Below are positions 1-6,719 of a stretch of 9,311 bases of DNA, piece after piece. The stretch spans positions 1-9,311 of the forward strand of contig JAFAFZ010000133.1 of the NCBI GenBank assembly GCA_023423215.1. The letters run 5' to 3'. The stretch comes from Actinomycetes bacterium (lineage in GTDB: Bacteria > Actinomycetota > Acidimicrobiia > Acidimicrobiales > Microtrichaceae). The notes below the pieces were generated by a model. The model had not been told where the DNA came from, ran no database searches, and was given only the letters and a program-made list of their open reading frames with translations. How positions within the stretch are numbered: position 1 is the first letter of the stretch; every line of letters begins with the position of its first letter. Position numbers and translations under genes: made by a program.

Positions 1-11
1 TGACACAGCGG

Positions 12-1049
12 GTGACCGTACTCGCGGGGGGCGGCGGCGCGGCACGCTTCCTGGGCGGCGTGCTGGCGGTGCTGCCCGGCGACGACGTGACCGCCGTGGT
101 CAACGTCGGCGACGACACGCTGCTGCACGGGCTGATGATCAGCCCGGACCTGGACACCGTCACCTACACGCTCGCCGAGTCCATCAACCCCGACACCGGC
201 TGGGGCCTGGCGGGCGAGACGTGGCAGGCGATGGGCCAGGTCCACCGCTACGCCGAGGCCAACGGCATCTTCCCCACCGACGACGTGGGGAACGACGCGG
301 CGGGGTGGTTCGCCCTGGGCGACCTGGACCTGGGCACCCACCTCTACCGCACGTCGCGACGCCGCGCGGGGGCGCCGCTGTCGCAGGTGACCGCCGAGAT
401 CGTGCGCACCTGGGGCCTGGACCTGACGGTGCTGCCCGTCACCGACGACGAGCTGCGCACGACGCTGCGCACGGTCGACGGACGGCGGCTCAGCTTCCAG
501 GAGTACTTCGTGCGCGAGCACCACGAGGTCGCCGTCGACGAGGTCCGCATCGAGGGCGCCGGCGCGGCACGACCCGCCCCCGGCGTGCTCGACGCGCTCT
601 CGACCGCGGAGGTGCTCTGCATCGCGCCGTCGAACCCGGTCGTGTCGATCGAGCCGCTGCTCGTCGTCCCCGGCGTGCGCGAGGCGGTGGTCGCGGCGCG
701 GGAGCGCACGGTGGCCGTCAGCCCGATCATCGGCGGCGCAGCGCTGAAGGGGCCGGCGGACCGCCTGCTGCGGGAGCTCGGGCACGAGTCGTCGGTCGTC
801 GGCGTCGCCCGCTGGTACGCACCGCTCGCGTCGACGCTGGTGATCGACGAGGTCGATGCCGAGCACGCCGACGCGGTCGAGGCCGAGGGCATGCGCTGCG
901 TGGTCGCCCCGACCATCATGCGCGACCGCGAGGCCGCCGCCGCCCTGGCCCGCACCTGCCTGGCGGCGGTCGCCGGATGCACCGCATCGAGCTCATCCCG
1001 GTCGAGGGGTTGCCCGAGGTCGAGCGCGCCGCGGACCTGGCCGGTCTGA
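12..1049 (+). CDS. cofD: 2-phospho-L-lactate transferase CofD/FbiA (F420 biosynthesis)
   Basis: Transfers the phospholactate (or phosphoenolpyruvate-derived) moiety from its GDP-activated form to the deazaflavin Fo, giving F420-0 or dehydro-F420-0 in the cytoplasm. Numbering from the GTG at 12, family landmarks are the N-terminal glycine loop AGGGGAARFL (5-14), NVGDD (31-35), SPDLDT (44-49), GWGLAGET (63-70), the LGDLDLGTHL stretch (102-111), APSNPVVSIEPLL (205-217) and SPIIGGAALKGPA (237-249). The first three visible bases are TGA; if the preceding base is A, an ATG just outside the window would add four residues (MTQR), a more family-like start, and the TGA could be the stop of an upstream gene. 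Homology ends near residue 322 (AAVAG); the last 23 residues are Ser/Arg/Pro-rich, lie inside cofE in another frame and look like a read-through tail. The usual GGVGGARF loop is GGGGAARF here. Family assignment is secure; exact start and end are less so. Confidence 0.93.
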   Translation: MTVLAGGGGAARFLGGVLAVLPGDDVTAVVNVGDDTLLHGLMISPDLDTVTYTLAESINPDTGWGLAGETWQAMGQVHRYAEANGIFPTDDVGNDAAGWFALGDLDLGTHLYRTSRRRAGAPLSQVTAEIVRTWGLDLTVLPVTDDELRTTLRTVDGRRLSFQEYFVREHHEVAVDEVRIEGAGAARPAPGVLDALSTAEVLCIAPSNPVVSIEPLLVVPGVREAVVAARERTVAVSPIIGGAALKGPADRLLRELGHESSVVGVARWYAPLASTLVIDEVDAEHADAVEAEGMRCVVAPTIMRDREAAAALARTCLAAVAGCTASSSSRSRGCPRSSAPRTWPV

Positions 1050-1702
1050 TCGCCGAGGCGGTCGCGGCGCAGGGCGACGAGCTGCGCGACCGCGACGTCG
1101 TCGTCGTCACGCAGAAGGTGGTCTCGAAGGCCGAGGGCGCGATGGCCGAGGTCGACCCCGAGGACCCCCTGAGCCACAAGCCGCTCGTCGAGCGCGAGTC
1201 GGTGCGCATCCTGCGGCGCCGTGGCGACCTGATCATCAGCGAGACCAAGCACGGCTTCGTGTGCGCCAACGCCGGCATCGACCTCTCGAACGTCGCACGA
1301 GGTCAGGCGGCGCTCCTTCCGGAGGACCCCGACCGCTCGGCCCGTCGCATCCGCGACGGCCTGCGCGCCCGCGCCGGAGCGACGGTGGGCGTGATCGTGT
1401 CGGACACCTTCGGTCGCACCTGGCGACGGGGCGTGACCGACGTGGCGATCGGCTCGGCGGGGCTGCGACCGGTGCTCGACCTGCGCGGCACCGAGGACGC
1501 GTACGGACGTGAGCTGCAGGTCACCGAGGTCGCCGTGGTCGACGAGATCGCCGGCGCGGCCGAGCTCGTCATGGGCAAGGCGACGGGAGTGCCGGTCGCG
1601 ATCGTGCGCGGCGTGCAGCCCGAGGCGTTCCTGGACGACGGCGAGCGCGCCGGCGTGCTGACCCACCTCGTCCGGGCGCCGCACGAGGACCTCTTCCGCT
1701 AG
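977..1702 (+). CDS. cofE: Coenzyme F420-0:L-glutamate ligase CofE, single-domain
   Basis: Adds L-glutamate residues to F420-0 with GTP, forming the gamma-linked polyglutamate tail of coenzyme F420. The 241-residue product shows the family's VVVTQKVVSKAEGA (41-54), ISETKHGFVCANAGIDLSNV (87-106), VIVSDTFGRTWRRGVTDVAIG (139-159) and the GVP segment near 204-206. The ATG at 977 gives the typical MHRIELIPVEGLPEV start. There is only a weak GGCGG upstream, and the start lies inside the end of cofD, so expression is probably coupled to cofD. The length matches stand-alone archaeal-type CofE; mycobacterial FbiB is about 450 residues because of an added C-terminal nitroreductase-like domain, which is absent here since a TAG stop follows residue 241. 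Assignment by motif is confident. Confidence 0.95.
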   Translation: MHRIELIPVEGLPEVERAADLAGLIAEAVAAQGDELRDRDVVVVTQKVVSKAEGAMAEVDPEDPLSHKPLVERESVRILRRRGDLIISETKHGFVCANAGIDLSNVARGQAALLPEDPDRSARRIRDGLRARAGATVGVIVSDTFGRTWRRGVTDVAIGSAGLRPVLDLRGTEDAYGRELQVTEVAVVDEIAGAAELVMGKATGVPVAIVRGVQPEAFLDDGERAGVLTHLVRAPHEDLFR

Positions 1703-1729
1703 GAGCAGGTCGACCGCGCGCCGCCGGCA

Positions 1730-1778
1730 GGATCGTGCGTGGATCCGGTCGCACAGCGACCACCTGCACGCACGATCC
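1730..1778. repeat. Nested palindrome, copy 1 (REP/MITE-like)
   Basis: A 49-base nested inverted repeat 27 bases after the cofE stop. Perfect 12-base outer arms GGATCGTGCGTG (1730-1741) and CACGCACGATCC (1767-1778) enclose a perfect 6-base inner pair GGTCGC / GCGACC (1747-1752, 1756-1761) around the triplet ACA, with 5-base internal loops on each side. Bases 1731-1778 recur at 1802-1849 with one change. It could fold as a hairpin in the transcript or a cruciform in DNA, and might also end cofDE transcription, though no T-run follows. Confidence 0.85.
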
Positions 1779-1801
1779 AACTCACCCGACACCGCCCGAC
1801 C

Positions 1802-1849
1802 GATCGTGCGTCGATCCGGTCGCACAGCGACCACCTGCACGCACGATCC
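1802..1849. repeat. Nested palindrome, copy 2 (REP/MITE-like)
   Basis: Second copy of the 48-base unit, 71 bases after copy 1 in the same orientation. It is identical to 1731-1778 except that G1741 is C at 1812. That base sits at the inner end of the outer stem, so this copy has a 10-base outer stem (1802-1811 with 1839-1848) while the inner GGTCGC-ACA-GCGACC hairpin (1818-1832) is intact. The 23 bases between copies (1779-1801) show no further repeat. Confidence 0.85.
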
Positions 1850-1902
1850 TCGACCGCCCCGCCCCGCCGGCGGACGCGTCGTGGGGTGGTGACGTCGGCA
1901 AC

Positions 1903-1908
1903 TAGCGT
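1903..1908 (+). promoter_or_regulatory. Candidate -10 box (TAGCGT), leaderless SDR promoter
   Basis: TAGCGT fits the actinobacterial TANNNT -10 pattern and ends 8 bases before the ATG at 1917. Transcription would therefore start at or next to the start codon. No Shine-Dalgarno-like sequence lies before that ATG, which agrees with a leaderless mRNA. No convincing -35 box is visible. Confidence 0.4.
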
Positions 1909-1916
1909 CGCCGGCC

Positions 1917-2795
1917 ATGGCCCGTCGTCCCGCTCCCCCGGTCGAACCCATGGACGGCAAGGTCGTCGTGCTCACCGGCGGCAACAGCGGCATCGGGCTC
2001 GAGACCGCGGTCGCGCTCGCTCGTGCGGGCGCCAGGGTCGTGATGGGCTGTCGCAACACGGCCAAGGCCGAGGTGGCGGTCGCCGACATCCGCGAGCGCA
2101 GCGCCAGCGACCTGGTCGAGAGCCGCCCGCTCGACCTGATCGACCTGGAGGACGTGCGGCGGTTCGCCGACTCGCTCTCGGACCTCGACCGCATCGACGT
2201 GCTGATCAACAACGCCGGGCTCATCCAGGACACCCGCACCGAGTCGCCCCAGGGCCACGAGGCGACCTTCGCGATCAACCACCTCGGCCCCTTCGAGCTG
2301 ACCGACCGCCTGCTCCCCCAGATCCAGGCGGCGCCGGCAGGGCGCATCGTCAACGTCGCGTCGGTCGCCCACCTCATGGCGCCGAACGGCATCGACTGGG
2401 CCGACCTGGACCGGCGCCAGCGCTACCGCGGCTGGCTCGTCTACGCGCAGTCCAAGCTGGCGAACATCCTGCACGCCAACGAGCTCGCCGGGCGCCTGGA
2501 GGGCACCGGCGTCGTCGCGCACTCGCTGCACCCCGGCTCGGTCGGCTCCGGCTTCGGACGCGAGGGCGACCTGCACGGGTTCAACGACCGGCTGCTGGCC
2601 GCTGGGCAGTTCGCCCTGCTCACACCCGAGCAGGGTGCACGCACCAGCGTGCACGTGGCCAGCTCCGCGGACGCGGGCCGCAGCTCGGGCGACTACTGGG
2701 TGAAGTGCCGGCGCCGACGGCCCGCACCGTGGGCGCGCGACCGCGCCGCCGCCGAGTACCTCTGGACGATCAGCGAGCAGCGCGTCGCCGGCTGA
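1917..2795 (+). CDS. Short-chain dehydrogenase/reductase, retinol-dehydrogenase-like
   Basis: NAD(P)-dependent oxidoreductase of the SDR superfamily, 292 residues, probably cytoplasmic; the substrate cannot be read from sequence. Visible parts are the Rossmann nucleotide-binding motif TGGNSGIG (20-27), a basic GCRN segment after beta-2 (44-47) that favours NADP(H), a DL pair near 73, NNAG (98-101), N121, S149 in NVASVAH, the catalytic YAQSK (Y176, K180) and HPGSV (205-209). The stretch between S149 and Y176 is longer than in FabG-type enzymes and contains the ID/WADL pattern typical of the retinol dehydrogenase/WWOX-like branch. The N-terminal 11 residues before MDGKVVVLTGG are Arg/Pro-rich and dispensable-looking; a start at the internal ATG (residue 12) is possible. 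It follows the cofDE genes but is separated by the palindrome pair, so it is probably its own transcription unit. Confidence 0.92.
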   Translation: MARRPAPPVEPMDGKVVVLTGGNSGIGLETAVALARAGARVVMGCRNTAKAEVAVADIRERSASDLVESRPLDLIDLEDVRRFADSLSDLDRIDVLINNAGLIQDTRTESPQGHEATFAINHLGPFELTDRLLPQIQAAPAGRIVNVASVAHLMAPNGIDWADLDRRQRYRGWLVYAQSKLANILHANELAGRLEGTGVVAHSLHPGSVGSGFGREGDLHGFNDRLLAAGQFALLTPEQGARTSVHVASSADAGRSSGDYWVKCRRRRPAPWARDRAAAEYLWTISEQRVAG

Positions 2796-2846
2796 GCGGT
2801 CCGGCGGAGCAGCGGACGCCGACAAGTCGACCGCAGCCGCCGCGCC

Positions 2847-2884
2847 GGCTCAGGCGAGCGTGCCGGGCTCAGGCGAGTGTGCCG
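2847..2884. repeat. 19-base tandem duplication spanning a stop codon
   Basis: Two adjoining 19-base copies, 2847-2865 and 2866-2884, differ at one base (C2859 versus T2878). On the - strand the right copy encodes the last residues of the downstream SDR (GTLA) and its TGA; the left copy repeats GTLA and TGA as untranslated sequence. The copies abut exactly. Confidence 0.85.
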
Positions 2885-3618
2885 CCGTCGACTCGCAGGA
2901 TCGTGCCGTTGACGTGCTCGGCGTCGTCCGAGGCCAGGTAGGCGACCGCCGAGGCGATCTGCTCCGGGCCACGCATCCGGTCCAGCGGCATGATGCGGTG
3001 CAGCAGCTTCGCGTCGGCCCCTTCCGGCAGGGTGAACGCGTTCTGGATCGGCGTGTTGATCGAGCCGGGCGCGACGCAGTTCGAGCGCACGCCCTGCTTG
3101 CCGAACTCGACCGCCAGACCCATCGTCAGCGCGTGGATGCCGCCCTTGGACGCCGAGTAGGGGCCCGTCCACGGGTGCCCGGCGAGCGACGCGGTCGAGG
3201 CCATGTTCACGATGTTGCCCTGCACCTCGAGCAGGTGCGGGAGGGTGTCGCGGCACATCAGGAAGGTGCCGGTCAGGTTCACACCGATGATGCGGTTCCA
3301 GTCGTCCAGCGTCGTCTCGCGGAAGTCCTTGAACTGGAGGATGCCGGCCACGTTGCACAGCACGTCGATGCGACCGTGCTCGGCGACCGTCGACGCCACC
3401 GTGTCGGCGACCGAGGCCTCGTCCGACACGTCCGACACCATCGACAGCACCGTGGCGCCGGCCGACCGGCAGGTCTCGGCGGTCTCGTCCAGACCCTCGG
3501 CGTTGACGTCGCTCAGCGACAGCGTCGCCCCCTCGGCGGCCAGGCGCTCGGCCGTGGCACGGCCGATGCCGGACGCCGCGCCCGTGATCAGGACCACCTT
3601 GTCGCTGAAACGCTCCAC
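2869..3618 (-). CDS. Classical short-chain dehydrogenase/reductase (FabG-like)
   Basis: NAD(P)-dependent oxidoreductase of 249 residues, the usual length for classical SDRs (FabG, 3-hydroxybutyrate or glucose dehydrogenase types). Motifs are TGAASGIG (12-19), Asp37 at the end of beta-2 which favours NAD(H), NVAG (89-92, replacing the common NNAG), N114, S141, the catalytic pair Y154-SAS-K158, PGSINTP (184-190) and the C-terminal VDGGTLA. The open frame extends to a GTG at 3627, but AGGGG (3632-3628) touches that codon; the GTG at 3618 has the same AGGGG nine bases upstream and gives the natural start MERFSDKVVLITG. A -10 box and palindromic operator lie about 60-80 bases upstream, suggesting regulated expression as a single gene. 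It converges on the other SDR with a 73-base gap. Substrate unknown. Confidence 0.92.
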   Translation of the reverse strand: MERFSDKVVLITGAASGIGRATAERLAAEGATLSLSDVNAEGLDETAETCRSAGATVLSMVSDVSDEASVADTVASTVAEHGRIDVLCNVAGILQFKDFRETTLDDWNRIIGVNLTGTFLMCRDTLPHLLEVQGNIVNMASTASLAGHPWTGPYSASKGGIHALTMGLAVEFGKQGVRSNCVAPGSINTPIQNAFTLPEGADAKLLHRIMPLDRMRGPEQIASAVAYLASDDAEHVNGTILRVDGGTLA

Positions 3619-3627
3619 GTCGTGCAC

Positions 3628-3632
3628 CCCCT
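3628..3632 (-). promoter_or_regulatory. Shine-Dalgarno AGGGG deciding the SDR start
   Basis: AGGGG on the - strand is nine bases before the GTG at 3618 but directly abuts the GTG at 3627. Spacing therefore favours the shorter product. Confidence 0.5.
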
Positions 3633-3677
3633 GTCGGCCGGGCGTGCACCACGCCGTCGGCCTGCTCGCCCGCCGAC

Positions 3678-3692
3678 CTGACGGGTCGTCAG
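3678..3692. promoter_or_regulatory. Palindromic operator candidate upstream of FabG-like SDR
   Basis: CTGACG-GGT-CGTCAG is a perfect 6-3-6 inverted repeat, and two further complementary pairs (3675/3695, 3676/3694) flank it after one mismatch. It directly abuts the -10 box at 3693-3698 and would cover the transcription start, so a bound repressor would block transcription. Size and symmetry suit a TetR-family regulator; no regulator gene is present in this window. Confidence 0.5.
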
Positions 3693-3698
3693 ATCATA
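3693..3698 (-). promoter_or_regulatory. Candidate -10 box TATGAT for FabG-like SDR
   Basis: TATGAT on the - strand differs from TATAAT at one base, is unusually AT-rich for this window and lies between the end of the epimerase gene and the SDR. The predicted start of transcription near 3686 gives a leader of about 60-70 bases. A -35 element is poor (TTCGTG at 3721-3716 with 17-base spacing), consistent with an activated or weak promoter. Confidence 0.5.
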
Positions 3699-3764
3699 CG
3701 GTCGCGCGGCGAGACCACGAAGTCCGTGCCCGGTCGGCACGCGCGCCGATCGTCGGTGCGGTCG

Positions 3765-4715
<951 letters not shown>

Positions 4716-4724
4716 CCCATCCAT

Positions 4725-4731
4725 CCCTCTC
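4725..4731 (-). promoter_or_regulatory. Shine-Dalgarno GAGAGGG for the epimerase
   Basis: GAGAGGG on the - strand ends nine bases before the ATG at 4715 and touches the alternative ATG at 4724. Spacing supports 4715 as the start. Confidence 0.5.
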
Positions 4732-4736
4732 GCACG

Positions 4737-4753
4737 GCCGCGTGCGACGCGGC
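4737..4753 (-). other. 7-bp hairpin between nucleotidyltransferase and epimerase genes
   Basis: GCCGCGT / ACGCGGC form a perfect seven-base-pair stem with a three-base loop in the short intergenic stretch, six bases upstream of the epimerase Shine-Dalgarno sequence. No T-run follows, so it is not a classical terminator; it may tune read-through, mRNA stability or translation of the epimerase. Confidence 0.4.
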
Positions 4754-4764
4754 GACGACCGACT

Positions 4765-5775
4765 TCACCAGGTGTCGCGTGCGGGGAAGACGTCCCCCGA
4801 GGCGACCGTGCCGGCCGGCAGGTCCTGGTCGTACCCGACGACCGTCAGCTCCCGCAGCACCGACGACTCCCCGACGGCGGAGCGACCGCCGACGATCGCG
4901 CGCTCGATGCGCGTGCCCGAGGCGACGCGCACGCCGCCCATGACGACCGAGTCCACGATCTCGCTGCCCGCCGCCACGACGGCGCCGGCACCGACGACGG
5001 AGCGGATCACCTTGGCGTCCGGGTCGACGCGGGCCGTCGGGTCGATGCCGACCTCGAACGCGCCCCGCACGCCGTCGAGCAGGTCGAGGTGCGCCTGGAG
5101 GTACGCGGCGGGGGTGCCGGCATCGATCCAGTAGGCGTCGGAGTGCACGGCGAAGAGCGATCGGTCCGCCACCAGCGTGGGGAAGGTGTCGCGCTCGATC
5201 GACACCTTGCGGCCGGTCGGGATGCGCTCCAGCACCGACGGCTCGAGCACGTAGGTGCCGGCGTTGATCCAGTTGCTGGGCGCGGTCCCCGGCTCGGGCT
5301 TCTCGATGAAGGCCTCGACCCGACCCTCGGCGTCGATCGGCACCACGCCGTAGCGCGACGGGTCCTCGACCGGGGTGAGGGCGATCGTCGCCTCGCCGCC
5401 GAAGCCGTCGTGCGCCGCCCAGAGCGCCGAGATGTCCAGGTCGGTCAGGACGTCGCCGTTGACCGCGAGGAACCGCTCGTCCACCCCGGCGGACTCGGCG
5501 GCGAAGCGGATGGCACCGGCGGTGTCGAGCGGTTCGGGCTCGACCGCGTAGTGCAGGTCGACCCCGGCGCAGCGGCCGTCGGGGAACTCGTCACGGAACG
5601 CGTCCGGCTGGTACCCCAGCGACAGGATCACCTCGGTCACGCCGAAGGACCCGAGCGTGGACACCACGCGCTCGAGCATCGTCGTGCGACCGACGGGCAG
5701 CATCTGCTTGGGGGCGCTCAGGGTGAGCGGACGCAGGCGGGTTCCGAACCCGCCGACGAGGACGACAGCGCGCAT
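4765..5775 (-). CDS. NDP-sugar nucleotidyltransferase (mannose-1-P guanylyltransferase / glucose-1-P thymidylyltransferase family)
   Basis: Activates a hexose-1-phosphate with an NTP to give an NDP-sugar and pyrophosphate, the entry step for the glycan genes around it. The 336-residue protein has two parts. The catalytic nucleotidyltransferase domain (about 1-235) shows GGFGTRLRPLT (8-18), APKQMLPVG (21-29), metal-binding NGD (106-108), RYGVVPID (141-148), EKPEPG (158-163), INAGTYVLE (170-178) and WIDAGTP (216-222). The C-terminal part (about 245-315) has isoleucine/valine-rich hexapeptide-like repeats of a left-handed beta-helix. That layout matches GDP-mannose pyrophosphorylases of the ManB/GMPP type as well as some other NDP-sugar synthases, so the nucleotide and sugar are uncertain. 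The ATG at 5775 is five bases after the TGA of the upstream gene, with no strong Shine-Dalgarno sequence, implying translational coupling. Confidence 0.92.
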   Translation of the reverse strand: MRAVVLVGGFGTRLRPLTLSAPKQMLPVGRTTMLERVVSTLGSFGVTEVILSLGYQPDAFRDEFPDGRCAGVDLHYAVEPEPLDTAGAIRFAAESAGVDERFLAVNGDVLTDLDISALWAAHDGFGGEATIALTPVEDPSRYGVVPIDAEGRVEAFIEKPEPGTAPSNWINAGTYVLEPSVLERIPTGRKVSIERDTFPTLVADRSLFAVHSDAYWIDAGTPAAYLQAHLDLLDGVRGAFEVGIDPTARVDPDAKVIRSVVGAGAVVAAGSEIVDSVVMGGVRVASGTRIERAIVGGRSAVGESSVLRELTVVGYDQDLPAGTVASGDVFPARDTW

Positions 5776-5780
5776 GTGGG

Positions 5781-6587
5781 TCAGCCGCCGGCGACCGTGG
5801 TCGAGGTCTCGGCGTCGCCGCCCTCGGCGATGGTGGTGGTCGAGGCGTCACCGGCGACCGTGGTCTCGGTGGCCGCGCCGCCGGGGACCGTCGTGGTGAA
5901 GTCCGTCGAGCCCTGCTCCGAGGGGTTCTCGAGGTCGCTCGGCGCCTGCAGCGCCGGCAGCGACGGCGGCAGGGTGACGTCCGCGTCCTTCGGGACGAAG
6001 GCGAGCACGAAGGCCTGGCCGTCCTCGCTGAAGCGGGTCGCGCCGATGTCCGAGGTGATGATCTCGGGATCGGTCGCGTCGGTCGCCTGCGGCGGCCAGA
6101 CGTACAGCGCGACGCGGCCCTCGGTCTCCTTGCCGTCGGCGTCGGTGCACGGATCGCCGTTGGTGTAGGTCGTGCCGTCGGGCAGCGTGAACGAGTCGTC
6201 GCCGAGCTCGACGCCGATCTGGTCCGCGAAGAGCTGGAAGGTCGAGCGGTCGCCCGCCGCAGCGCCCACGAACGGGTGGATGTGGATCAGGCCGTCCTGG
6301 TGGGTGTGGATGCCGACAGCGTCGGGGCCGACGTCGGCGACGTTCTCCTGGAACTGGCCGCAGATGTCGATGCCGAACGCGGCGTGCCAGTGGTCCTGGT
6401 TGGCGACGGGCGCCTCGGTGGCCTGCGCCTCGCGCTGGCCACGGGCGAAGAACACGAGCACCAGGCCGACGACGATGATGCCGCCGATGAGCGCGGGATA
6501 CCCCATGTTCCGGCGCTGGCCGGGCGCCCGGCTGACACCGGCCTGCTGGACGCGTTTGATCTTCTTCGCGGACGACGCCTTACCCAT
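5781..6587 (-). CDS. Membrane-anchored protein with HWH and HTH-HIH motifs, Thr-rich tail; function unknown
   Basis: I do not recognise a named family. The 268-residue product has a strongly basic N-terminus (MGKASSAKKIKR...), one membrane segment (about 29-48, YPALIGGIIVVGLVLVFFA) and then an outer-side domain by the positive-inside rule. That domain carries DHWHAAFGIDICG (65-77) and GIHTHQDGLIHIHPF (92-106): six histidines (66, 68, 94, 96, 102, 104) in three H-x-H pairs, plus cysteines 76 and 147, suggesting metal binding. Residues 229-268 are low-complexity Thr/Ala/Gly/Val, like a flexible linker. The ATG at 6587 is chosen because it begins the basic leader; the same frame stays open far upstream but there it is only the shadow of the glycosyltransferase genes. 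A TACCCT -10 candidate lies just upstream. It is the first gene before the nucleotidyltransferase and epimerase, so a role at the cell envelope is plausible but unproven. Confidence 0.85.
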   Translation of the reverse strand: MGKASSAKKIKRVQQAGVSRAPGQRRNMGYPALIGGIIVVGLVLVFFARGQREAQATEAPVANQDHWHAAFGIDICGQFQENVADVGPDAVGIHTHQDGLIHIHPFVGAAAGDRSTFQLFADQIGVELGDDSFTLPDGTTYTNGDPCTDADGKETEGRVALYVWPPQATDATDPEIITSDIGATRFSEDGQAFVLAFVPKDADVTLPPSLPALQAPSDLENPSEQGSTDFTTTVPGGAATETTVAGDASTTTIAEGGDAETSTTVAGG

Positions 6588-6597
6588 ACGCACCGAG

Positions 6598-6603
6598 AGG
6601 GTA
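6598..6603 (-). promoter_or_regulatory. Candidate -10 box TACCCT upstream of His-motif protein
   Basis: TACCCT on the - strand fits TANNNT and ends ten bases before the ATG at 6587, allowing a leaderless or very short-leader transcript; no Shine-Dalgarno sequence is evident. It would start a unit comprising the His-motif protein, nucleotidyltransferase and epimerase. No clear -35 box is seen. Confidence 0.3.
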
Positions 6604-6677
6604 GTCGCCAGGTCCCCGTCGGCCGAACCGGGGCGGGGATTGCCCGGGAGCCCTGTCAGGCACGGGGTCGTCGGCGT

Positions 6678-6719
6678 CTCAGCGCCGGTGACGGCGGGGC
6701 TCAGCGCCGGCGACGGCGG
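6678..6719. repeat. 20-base near-tandem duplication spanning a stop codon
   Basis: Copies at 6678-6697 and 6700-6719 differ at one base (T6689 versus C6711) and are two bases apart. On the - strand the right copy encodes the C-terminal Arg run of the glycosyltransferase and its TGA; the left copy is untranslated and repeats the same bases including TGA. Confidence 0.85.

Noticed and set aside
1731..1849. Two 48-base repeats with a 23-base spacer as a minimal CRISPR array
   Set aside because: Only two copies, a spacer shorter than usual, a repeat that is itself a near-complete nested palindrome, and no Cas gene nearby. A REP-like or binding-site pair fits better.
1864..1896. Short palindromes CCGCCGGCGG, GACGCGTC and GACGTC upstream of the first SDR as operators
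   Set aside because: Very short and GC-only or common hexamers; no flanking symmetry or placement over the promoter to support a binding site.
344..2392. Very long open frame on the - strand across cofD, cofE and the first SDR
   Set aside because: Translates to Arg/Ala/Ser-rich sequence without motifs and is antisense to three clear genes; a high-GC artefact.
2799..2817. GTCCG / CGGAC hairpin in the convergent gap as a terminator
   Set aside because: Only five base pairs, a nine-base loop and no T-run on either strand; easily expected by chance at this GC content.
6640..6700. Terminator between the GT4 gene and the His-motif gene
   Set aside because: Only four-base stems and short GC palindromes (CCCGGG, CGCCGGCG) are visible; no stem plus T-run.
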